DNA from: Pseudoneurospora amorphoporcata
Taxonomy: Eukaryota > Ascomycota > Sordariomycetes > Sordariales > Sordariaceae
Length of the DNA: 64,000 nt
Assembly: GCA_033297205.1 (NCBI GenBank)
Contig: MU859067.1
Location: forward strand, 124,001 to 188,000
Reading direction: 5' to 3'
The translations under genes and the position numbers were made by a program. The notes below the pieces were generated by a model. The model made no database searches, had not been told where the DNA came from, and was given only the letters and a program-made list of their open reading frames with translations. Below are positions 26,136-35,021 of this stretch, piece by piece (positions within the stretch are counted from its first letter, which is position 1; every line of letters starts with the position of its first letter).

Positions 26136-26190
26136 CCCATCGCATTCATCGCATCCATCGCATCCATCGCATCCATCGCATCAATTGCAT
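26136..26190. repeat. Tandem 9-bp repeat CATCGCATC
   Basis: About five consecutive CGCATYCAT units, ending in a diverged CAATTGCAT copy, lie roughly 130 bp before the nim-1 start codon. Translated in chance frames it yields Ala-Met-Asp repeats. It may be a cluster of factor-binding sites or a simple minisatellite. Confidence 0.7.
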
Positions 26191-26243
26191 TACCACCTCT
26201 TAGACGATTAACGCGGTCCACTTCCCGAAACCATTGTCTTCTT

Positions 26244-26300
26244 ATGGATCAGGCGGCATATTCTTCCCAATTCATGATAGCCTGTCAGAGGTCCCGTTGA
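26244..26300 (+). other. Short upstream ORF before nim-1, 18 codons
   Basis: ATG at 26244 opens an 18-codon frame stopping with TGA at 26298-26300, only 17 nt before the nim-1 start. If the nim-1 leader includes it, it would limit initiation at the main ATG. Whether it is transcribed is unknown. Confidence 0.35.
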
Positions 26301-26317
26301 TCTAGTCAGCCGCCAAA

Positions 26318-29059
26318 ATGTCGGAGAGCGACAAGTACGACCTTTTAGAAAAGATCGGTATGTATGCCGTAATGCCCTCCCCAAACCTCCAACGGCGCTC
26401 TCTCCACATGCACATGCACAAAGGGCAGCAGTGGAATTGCTGGCTGACAACCAACTTGCTTGACAACTACAGGCCATGGCTCGTTTGGCATCATCCGAAA
26501 GGTGCGGCGCAAGGCCGACGGCATGATCCTCTGCCGCAAGGAGATCAGCTACCTCAAGATGTCGCAAAAGGAGCGCGAACAGTTGCACGCCGAGTTCTCA
26601 ATCCTCTCGACCCTACGTCATCCCAACATTGTCGGATACTACCACCGCGAACATCTCAAAGCGACCCAGGACCTACATCTCTACATGGAATACTGCGGCA
26701 ATGGCGACCTGGGCCGTGTTATCCGCAACCTTATTAAGAATAACCAGTATGCAGAGGAATCGTTCGTCTGGAGCATCTTTGCCCAGCTTGTCTCTGCTTT
26801 GTACCGCTGCCACTATGGCGTCGACCCTCCAGAAGTCGGCAAGACCGTCCTTGGCTTGGGCGCAACAGCAAAGCCAAAGCCTCCTTCGAGTGGCACGACT
26901 ATTTTGCACCGCGATCTCAAGCCCGAGAACGGTAGGTGACCCTGTAATGCCTATGTGGACTGGTTCTGACGTGTTGCCTCGTAGTGTTCCTGGGCGAAGA
27001 CAACTCGGTAAAGCTTGGTGACTTTGGACTGTCCAAGGTCATGTCATCGCACGATTTTGCCTCGACCTACGTTGGGACCCCCTTCTACATGTCGCCGGAA
27101 ATCTGCGCGGCGGAGAAATACACATTGAAGTCGGACATCTGGTCATTAGGATGCATCATATACGAACTCTGCGCCCGAGAGCCCCCATTCAATGCCAAGA
27201 CACATTACCAGCTGGTTCAGAAGATCAAGGACGGAAAGGTCGCGCCATTACCTTCCGTTTACTCCGGAGAACTCTTTGCTACCATCAAGGATTGCCTGCG
27301 AGTGAACCCCGACCGGAGACCAGACACAGCCACACTTCTCAACCTGCCGATCGTTCGATTGATGAGGAAAGAAAAGGAAGTTGTGGAATTCAGCAGGACG
27401 CTCAGAACGAAAGAGGAGACACTTAACAAGCGCATCCGCGAGCTTGACAGCAAGTTGTCTGCGCTCGAAACCGAAAAATCGTCTATACGCGCCGAGATCG
27501 ATGCTTCGCTGAGAAGGGAATGGGAAGTCAAGGCGCGGTTGGAGATTGACCGTCTGGTGGCCCAGGAAATAGAATCTCTGCAACAAAAGTTCGAGCAGGA
27601 GGTCCAGGCGCGGGTAGAAGCAGAGCTACAACGATACGGGAGAGGACTCATGTTCAATAGCCATGGCCAGCAGGGCTCATTCTCTTCGACTGCTGCTACC
27701 TTGGTGTCTGACTTCAACCAGTCCTCAGTCGGTAGCGGCGACGGCGACTTTCCTTCTACCACGGACATTACCGATTTCTCGATTGCTGGGTCTACTGATG
27801 GCTTTGATGTAACCAAGAAGATTCCACGGACACCCTTCCACAGAGCCCAGACATATTCTTCAGCCCCCGCCGAATCTGTTCTTGGCACGCCAATGGATAT
27901 CGAAATGGCCTCACCATCACCTATCACTATCGCTTCCCTCTCCCTTTCGCCCCGTCGGATGGCTTTGACAAAGGCGCCAACCACACAGCCCAGGATGATC
28001 TTTGGCGGCGAGCCAACTCCGAGGGAGAAGAGCAACTGGGACGTTCCAAGGGAAACGGACATGATGGACTCTGGCGACGAGTCCGAGGCGGAGGCTCTGG
28101 TTCCTTCACCGAAACCTGTCGCTAAATCCAGCAAGAACCCTTTCAGTACTCTCATAACCAAGTCGAGGCCGTCGCTCAACTCGCAACAAAATTCAAATCC
28201 TCTTCCTATCCACGGTTTGCGCTCCAAACAGACGTTAGCCACCCGCTCTAAGACAGTTAGTGGAGTTCCGTCAATAGGACAGCACCCCCTTCGTTCCGCA
28301 CCCAGCGCTCCCGCTCTGCGAGACCGCAAACCCAGCCCAACCCGACGACACAGTAGGATACCATCGGTAACGGGGGTGGGCAGGAGACTTAGCGCGAACA
28401 ACAACAATAACAACAGTGGCAGCGACACGGCATCCTCAACTATCACATCCAACATAACCGTCAGGACAAGAGGTCTCAAGCGCATGTCATCCACGTGCGA
28501 TGAATCGTCGTTCTCGCAACAAAGCAACCAACCACATCAACCACTGCCACAAGCTCCGCCACTTAAGAAGATCGGACTTACGGCCACTAAGAACATCCGC
28601 GGAAGCTCGCTCGTCGAGCTGCACCAGGCTCGCGCCGGTGGTAGGCCCATCAGCGCGATCATGTCCAACGAAGCCAAGCTGCGCGCATTTAAGGAACACG
28701 CGACAATTGCCGCGTCAGACAGCAGAAGCACCACCAGCAGCCTACTACCGACACGGCCACGATCACAACCTCAACCGATAACCGCCAACTTCGAGCAGCA
28801 GCAGCTAAGTAATACCAATAGCACCTCCTCTTCCAACAGTGCAGGAAGCGGTAGCGCCACTGGAACAGGAACAGGAACTGGTACTGGGGCTGGGGCTGGG
28901 GCTGGGCCAAAGTCGATTCCGTGGCCGGTAGCTCCCGTATGGAACGATCCGGAAGAGATGCCCAGTCCGTTTATCGTGAAGACCTCGAAAAAGCCGGCGA
29001 GCTTTGAGAAGCCAGCGAGCTTTGTGAGGCCGGCGTCGAATTTGAGTCATCAGAGCTGA
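26318..29059 (+). CDS. nim-1: NIMA-family mitotic Ser/Thr protein kinase
   Basis: Exons 26318-26357, 26473-26931 and 26985-29059 give 857 residues. The first splice restores the Gly loop (KIGHGSFG) and the second restores HRDLKPENVFL. The kinase domain spans about residues 7-292: a Lys in CRKEISYLK, HRD near 160, DFGLSK near 176, then GTPFYMSPE. An insertion rich in Gly, Lys and Pro (about residues 128-155) sits just before HRD. A coiled coil follows (about 300-385), then a long Ser/Thr/Pro-rich tail with Asn runs and a (GT/GA)n stretch. NIMA kinases promote mitotic entry, chromatin condensation and spindle functions. The length agrees with my memory of Neurospora NIM-1, about 858 residues. 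It is divergent from the BTB gene and convergent with alo-1. Confidence 0.93.
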
Positions 29060-30154
29060 TTGAAATCTTCGCTCGCCTCCTTGCTTGCTTGCTTGCTGCA
29101 TCATCATCATCATAATCATCATTATTAACATCGATCTATGGCTCCTTCTTTTCCCTTTGCTCGTTTTCATTCCGGCTTTCATCAAAGCGTTTTCTGGTTC
29201 TGGTATAGGTTCAAGTTGGATCAGTTTCGGCAAATGCATAGCATCAATCATGGCATGGCGTCAAGGCAAAGGGGAAAATCAGACGGACGGGGTAAAAAAG
29301 AAGAAGTGGGGGACGGAGGTGAAGGAAACGAGAACCAAGACAAAGCATGAAGGAATGCGAATTGCAAAGAGAAGAATGACCACACTATCATATGCTTGGG
29401 CGCCTCGGGTGTGTACCAGCATGTGACGAAATAGAATGGTTCGCTTCGTTTTTACGGGCTTCTTATTTCACTTGGTGGTTACTACTGTAAAGTCACCTTT
29501 TGGCAACGGCGTGGGCTGACGGTTCTAGAGAGATCAAGTGACATCGTAACTGAGGAAGACGGCGATTCATGAGCATTTGGAATTTTCTGGGTTTTTTTGT
29601 GGCGTTGGCGGTATTAGGAATGGCCTGGGGATGGATATGATGATGAATGTTATGACATGAATGACGTGGAATACGGATTGCTGTGTTTGAGGTGTGCCAG
29701 GAGGCGCAAACAACTACTAGTGTCCAAATTACTTCCACCGCAGAATGGAGGAAGTCGCAGTCGTTCGTTCACAAGTGCACTTATGGTACTTTTTCATGGT
29801 ATCTGCAGAGTACAACGTATCCAACCTCGGTAAACTAAGAATCTTTTTGCCATCCTTCCCTCCTTTTCCGGCCAGCCTGGTATCCCAAAATAACGATATG
29901 AAAAAGACAGAGCACGCATCCTAAACCTTGATCCAACAGGGTTCCTTGCTCCTTAATCATGTTTCCGACAACTATCTTGAGCTTTCATCTGTGGCTCGTC
30001 CGAAAACTCCACCTAACCTATTCTCTCTTCTTCTGACACCCTCAGATCTTTGATAAGCAGCCTGCACCGCCCTCCTGCCACCCAGTTTGGCCTCCTCCTT
30101 CTCGGCCGCCTCCTCCATCATGTTGAGCGAAGAACCCAGAATCCTTCCGATCAC
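29060..30154. other. Convergent 3' region, nim-1 and alo-1
   Basis: This stretch should contain both 3' UTRs. A GCTT repeat (29082-29096) and an ATC microsatellite (29099-29125) stand 25 to 65 bp after the nim-1 stop. No gene is supported. Confidence 0.6.
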
Positions 30155-31825
30155 CTAGTTTGGCACGACAGGGTTCTGGATGCCAACCACTTGGATACCG
30201 CCACCCTGCCTCGCGGGGACCTCCTTGGTCGTCTGCTGAATCTCCTCCAGCGGGAGGAGCTTGTCACTCTGGATGGGCTCGAGGAGGTAGCGTCTGTGCC
30301 AGGGGCCGACAAACATGCCCTCGGGATCGACGCTCTCGCGGACGGTGCCCCACCGCTGGAAGTCCTCGCCGTACCATCGGGCCAGGTCGGCCTGGGTCGC
30401 GGTGAAGGTCTTGGCCCAGTGCGGCTTGCCGCCGAGCTCGCGCATGAGCCACTCGAAGCCGAGGTAGTAGCGCTCTGTGGCGTTGTAGGTCGGCTCGCGG
30501 TGGTAGGGGCGGTACATGATGGCGTTGAGGTAGAGCGTCGGGCCGTCGGACTGCGTCGGGTCGAGGAAGGGCCGCGTGTTGGCTTCCCGCGAGGTGTAGA
30601 CGGTCGAGTTGCTGGCGCGCACTTCGACGGGGCTGTGCACCCAGAGACCCTCTGCGCTGTAGGGGATGCCGTGCTCGACGTAGCCTTCGTCGCCGGGCTT
30701 CAGGTTTTGAAGCCAGGCGCCGAGACGCTGAAGAGCCTCGGGGCCCTTGTGCAGAGGGATGGCCCACTCGTTGACGGATTGGCTGTACAGGCAGTTCAGC
30801 AGGAAGGCCTTCTGGCTGGGCTGGACAGCGGTGATCCGAGTGGCTTCGCCGTTCTTGAAACCGTACTGCATGCCGAAAACGAACCACTCGATCCAAGGAG
30901 TGATGCGCGGGATCCACCTTGAGAGAGCAAGGAGGTTGTGGTAGACGTAGTAGCCCAGCCAGCTATCATAGTAGCTTGTTGGCGGCTCACGGTGCTTGAC
31001 GGCGCCGGTCTTCAAGTCGACCGGGTCGACAACGTCGGCGGTCCAAACAGCAGCGCGGCGCATGTAGGGGAACCACCAGATACGCACAAACTCGGCCTGG
31101 CGCCAGAGATCCTTCTCCCATCGCTCAAAAATGCGCTTATCTGAGTCGATCGCCTGGCTCCAGGCAAGCGAGAAAGCCGGAACGGCCTTGAAAGTGACTT
31201 CGGTGATAATACCCAAGGCTCCAAGGGAGATCAAAGCAGCCCGGAAGAGATCAGGCTTGTCCTCGGAGGAACACGACAATGTCTCGCCATTGGCAAGGGT
31301 AATCTTGAGCTCGGTAATGTTCTCGCCGACGAGACCATGCTTGATGCTGCTGCCGTGTGTGCCCGTGCTGATGGCACCAGCAATGCTCTGCTCGTTGATG
31401 CTGCCGAGACTAGGCAAAGCGAGCCCGCGGCGATCCAGTTCATCACTGAGCTGGTAAAGACGGATACCCGCTTGCACAGTAACGAGACCGGTCAAGTGAT
31501 CAACGGAGATGATCTTGTTGAAGTTGTCCAGGTTGACGAGCCAGGACGAGGTGCAGGTAATGTCGGAAGGAGAGTGACCGCAGCCGGTGGTGGTGACACG
31601 GCGACGGGCATGACGGGCCAAGCGGACGACCTTTTGAACTTCTGGGACCGATTCCGGTTGGATGTAGAGCTCGGGCAAGCTGGTAAAGGTGCCGGCCCAG
31701 GTTCTGTGGACATGGGCAATTTTTGCCCGGAAAGGAATGCCGCCATCGCGCAGGCTAGCGAGCTCAATGATCTCGCGCACGTTGGACGGGAGGGAGGCGA
31801 GCGCCGGGTTGCTCTCGGTCGCCAT
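30155..31825 (-). CDS. alo-1: D-arabinono-1,4-lactone oxidase
   Basis: An intronless 556-codon gene. The N-terminal FAD-binding domain (about residues 35-205) contains TTGCGHSPSD, where the His is the expected covalent FAD attachment site of fungal aldonolactone oxidases, and GTHGSSIKHG. The C-terminal ALO domain runs to about residue 535 and contains the family motif HWAK (in GGKPHWAKTF). The enzyme oxidises D-arabinono-1,4-lactone to D-erythroascorbic acid, the fungal counterpart of vitamin C, at the mitochondrial membrane, releasing hydrogen peroxide. The family's usual length is 520-560 residues, so it is full length. The high GC content of the gene leaves a long open frame on the opposite strand that is not a gene. 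Confidence 0.95.
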   Translation of the reverse strand: MATESNPALASLPSNVREIIELASLRDGGIPFRAKIAHVHRTWAGTFTSLPELYIQPESVPEVQKVVRLARHARRRVTTTGCGHSPSDITCTSSWLVNLDNFNKIISVDHLTGLVTVQAGIRLYQLSDELDRRGLALPSLGSINEQSIAGAISTGTHGSSIKHGLVGENITELKITLANGETLSCSSEDKPDLFRAALISLGALGIITEVTFKAVPAFSLAWSQAIDSDKRIFERWEKDLWRQAEFVRIWWFPYMRRAAVWTADVVDPVDLKTGAVKHREPPTSYYDSWLGYYVYHNLLALSRWIPRITPWIEWFVFGMQYGFKNGEATRITAVQPSQKAFLLNCLYSQSVNEWAIPLHKGPEALQRLGAWLQNLKPGDEGYVEHGIPYSAEGLWVHSPVEVRASNSTVYTSREANTRPFLDPTQSDGPTLYLNAIMYRPYHREPTYNATERYYLGFEWLMRELGGKPHWAKTFTATQADLARWYGEDFQRWGTVRESVDPEGMFVGPWHRRYLLEPIQSDKLLPLEEIQQTTKEVPARQGGGIQVVGIQNPVVPN

Positions 31826-32939
31826 GTTGAGCGGTTGGGTTTCCCCAGATGATGGATGTTTTTATACGAAAAGTTTTGCCCAGCCGAAGCAAAATGAGAA
31901 CAAAAGAGAAAGATAGGTCTTTTTTCTAGTTACTATGACAGGACAGGAGCAGCGATAAAGTTGCAATGACTTTTGTAATGCGATCGATGGCGAAAGCGGC
32001 CGGAGTGGAGATCCCGATAATTTCTACTGCGTATAACCGGAAGGAGCTACTACCACTTTGTGCCGGAGGCGGGGAGGTCAAAGAGGAAATCACGGCCGAA
32101 GCGCCAAGGATGTGAGCCTCGACGACGGCAGGCGATAATACAAACTATCGAATTGTCAAAGCTGGCAAGCCCGTCAATCATCGATGAGCTGTTTGAGGAA
32201 GCAGAGAAAATGAAAAGGCGAAATGGCAGTTGCCGTTGCATCAGACAGACGGGTCTCGATCGGTAGGAACTCCGATCGGAGGGATCCACGATAAGTTGAC
32301 CAATCCATCGCCTTCTCTGATTGGCCAAGATCTCATTGTCTAGACTCCTTGGCTCGGAGACCCTTGGTGATGTTGTGCTGCATCAGCACTGACGACATTT
32401 GTTTACTTTCTCAAGCCAACTGCTGTGTGACTCTCGAGGCAATTCACATTTCACTCGGCGATAATATGATGTGAACAAGGAGTATTTGTTGAACAAACAT
32501 TAAAGGAAGATATACCTCAAGTTACCTATGGGATTAAACATTTCAAACAATCTCCTGAGAACCTCTGAGGTATTAGCGAACCCTTCAGGCCAACCGTTGA
32601 CTGATCGACATCTCCCTGCACTCTTGGCCCCGCCCTATGTTGTTTACCCCTGAGCCGCATGAACAACGTCGTGTCATCGAGAAATCCACCACCCAAGACC
32701 GTTATGAAAAGACCAAATCCGAATTTCTGGATTTAGTATTGCGGAGGGGCTATGGTTGAAGGCCAAAAGCACAAAGCTCCTCCTCGGAAAGCTGATGGAT
32801 CATCTTGTCCTAGGGATATTAAAAAGCAAGCCCAGAATGCCAAACTCCCAGCTGCCAAAGACCCCAAATTCTGGACATAAATGAGAGAACTCCCGCAGCT
32901 GTGGAACCACATCGTTGGCTACAACCTAGCCCTGAGCCC
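31826..32939. other. alo-1 promoter and 3' region of the zinc-knuckle gene
   Basis: 1.1 kb holds the upstream region of alo-1 and the downstream region of the gene at 32940-34115, both on the minus strand. Short frames at 32050-32328 exist on both strands but show no family resemblance. Confidence 0.55.
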
Positions 32940-34115
32940 TTAAACTCTCAGGGTACCGACCTCCCGGTACAGGGCGACGCGGCCATGTCTGGGCTTGATC
33001 TGGTAGCAAAGGGTGACCGGATCACCATTGAGGTTCTTCTTGCAGTACTTGCAGTCGATCTCTCTGGTCGCCATAGACACTGGGCCCTCCCACTTGTTGT
33101 CACACATTGCCTTGATGCAGAGCCACTGGCCCTGATATTCCTCCTTGCCCAGCTGCTTGTGGACATACTCGGGGTTGCCTGGATGGCTAGACAAGCACTT
33201 CATGATGTGCTGGATCATCGTCTCGTTGGTTGCAGGGGGCTGATTGGAATCTGGAACGACGTTCTGGATGATGTGGCTGACCTTGCGTGCAAGGTCCTGG
33301 TACTCGTTCTGTTCCTTGCTCGTGAAGACAGCTTCAGCGCTAGGCTGCTTGTTGTCCTTTCTGTCGTCCTTCTTGTCAGGGCCGTTGAGAGGACAGGTCT
33401 TTGCAGTATGGCCGTGCCAGTCGCAGAGCTGGCACGCGGCGCTCTTATCACCCGGTGCAGGATAGCCAATCGAAGCCGATGAGGGCAGGTCGTTCAACTT
33501 GAGTGACTTGAGGGGGATACTGAAAGTTTCTGGGCTGGGAGGCGGAGGTTTGGGAAACTCGGGGGTGGTGGTATGGGATGCGCCGGAGCCCTTCGGGGGC
33601 GGCGGGATTGGTGAACCGTTCGTGTTTTTAGGCGGAGAGTAGGCAGGCTCTTTGTCGGAGTCACGCTCGTAGTCTGGGGTAGAGACCCGTGAAAAGGAAG
33701 TCGGGGGAGTGGTGAACTGGACAGTCTTGGGAGCAGGAGCAGGAGGATTGTAATCAATACTGTCAAATTGATCCCAGCGCTGAGGAGCACTTGTCGCACG
33801 AGGAAAGCTGGTGTAATGCGTCGGCAATGTTGAAAACAGGCTCTCGGGGTAACCAACAGCGCTCTGTAGGGGAAGCTGGTTCGCCATGGGAGGGATGTAT
33901 CTCACGGCTCCCGGTGGATGCTGAGGTCCCGATGGATATTGAGGTCCGGATAGAACCTGAACCTGAGGTCCCGATGGAAACTGTGTTGGTATACACTGCG
34001 GTTGCGGGATTGGCGCGGCAGAATTTGTCGCATAGCTAGCGTACGGAACATAGTATTCCTCACGATCGGTGACCGAAGAGCCGCGGTAGCCGCGACGGGG
34101 TGGATTGCCGCTCAT
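32940..34115 (-). CDS. Zinc-knuckle protein of unknown function
   Basis: A single open frame of 391 codons starting MSGNPPRRGYRG. I do not recognise the family. Residues 1-225 are Pro/Ser/Tyr-rich and disordered-looking, with SGPQ units repeated near residues 46-65. A CX2CX4HX4C zinc knuckle (CQLCDWHGHTAKTC) lies near residues 230-243, followed by a charged linker and a helical segment (about 270-330). A second Cys-rich block near the C-terminus (CIKAMC, then CKYCKKN, then LCY) may bind another zinc. Zinc knuckles usually contact single-stranded RNA or DNA, so a nucleic-acid role is plausible but inferred. It shares a divergent 906-bp region with rec8. Its 5' side contains a further open frame (34126-34689) that is probably leader, not protein. 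Confidence 0.75.
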   Translation of the reverse strand: MSGNPPRRGYRGSSVTDREEYYVPYASYATNSAAPIPQPQCIPTQFPSGPQVQVLSGPQYPSGPQHPPGAVRYIPPMANQLPLQSAVGYPESLFSTLPTHYTSFPRATSAPQRWDQFDSIDYNPPAPAPKTVQFTTPPTSFSRVSTPDYERDSDKEPAYSPPKNTNGSPIPPPPKGSGASHTTTPEFPKPPPPSPETFSIPLKSLKLNDLPSSASIGYPAPGDKSAACQLCDWHGHTAKTCPLNGPDKKDDRKDNKQPSAEAVFTSKEQNEYQDLARKVSHIIQNVVPDSNQPPATNETMIQHIMKCLSSHPGNPEYVHKQLGKEEYQGQWLCIKAMCDNKWEGPVSMATREIDCKYCKKNLNGDPVTLCYQIKPRHGRVALYREVGTLRV

Positions 34116-35021
34116 TGCGAGACTATCAGGATGAGTTGCTAGAAGTTTTTGTCGGCGAGGCCTTCGTCGGCGAGAGCACTTCTGAGGGCGATGGTTCCGC
34201 AGAACTTGTCGGTGTTGAGCGGAGGACGGCTCGTTTGGCAGGACGACAGAGAGTCTTCTTCTGAAAAGTTTGGGTGTAGAGTTGTTGTCCGGGCAAGTCT
34301 TTTGCCCTGAACAAATAAGGTGGTCTGGGAAGAAGATGTGGTTGCGAAGGCGAGTGTCTTGAGATAGGTTTTAAGAAGAAAAAAAAACCAGAAGACGGGG
34401 GACAGGATGTGGGAGGTCGGCCGACAACCAAGGAAGTCGAGTTGCCCGTCTCAGGGGCAGTGAATGGACGGTGTATTGTCCAAAGCTCAGGCGGCTCTGG
34501 GTCGAAAGTATTCGACTTGAAGACGGAAGGTGCGAGTGACTTGCGTTGCGAGCCGCTCCTTCCTTTTCTGAAAAAGAGAGCCGCGAGTATCGCGAATTGT
34601 GGGAGGAAAAACGTGATCCGACACCTCGTCGATAGTACCTTACCAGCCCTGCGTTTCAATTCGGACAGCCCACCGTCCGTAATCTTCATCCCACCGAATT
34701 GGTCGCCTCAGTGCCACACATTGTACTCCGGTCGAGTCGTTGTTTGCTCGTCTTTCCATCCCATCTCGGTCATGTCCACGTAGAACGCGTCCAGCTCTCG
34801 CACCCGACACTGAGCATCTTTTAGCCCACTGCCCCTCTTCACCCGCGCTCACTCCTGATTCCCTCACCAAGGTTCTCCTTCGTAGCCTTTCTTTTCTCGA
34901 TATCTCCATTCGAAACTTATCATCAACCTTCACGCATCATGACCTTTGAGGTTCTGGCCTCCTTCACCAAATAACTTGAGAATAAGAACCTCTCAGTCTC
35001 ACACAACCGTTTCTAGCCACC
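34116..35021. promoter_or_regulatory. Divergent promoter, zinc-knuckle gene and rec8
   Basis: 906 bp lie between the start codons. On the minus strand 34126-34689 is open for 187 codons directly before the zinc-knuckle start. It is Ser/Pro/Thr-rich, ends 10 nt before the next ATG and shows no domain, so I read it as 5' leader. C/T-rich sequence at 34740-34900 (plus strand) fits a start region for rec8. Confidence 0.5.

Larger units (their letters stand above)
25637..26317. promoter_or_regulatory. Divergent promoter region, BTB gene and nim-1
   Basis: 681 bp separate the two start codons. The region contains TATCT repeats at about 25915-25932, a 9-bp tandem repeat near 26136-26190 and an 18-codon upstream ORF just before nim-1. 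Confidence 0.6.

Noticed and set aside
27259..28527. 422-codon open frame on the minus strand
   Set aside because: It is antisense to nim-1, whose protein is clearly recognised. The frame is a Ser/Leu-rich shadow.
30050..30922. 290-codon open frame on the plus strand
   Set aside because: It lies entirely opposite alo-1, whose GC-rich codons suppress stops on the other strand. The encoded Gly/Val/Leu-rich sequence has no domain.
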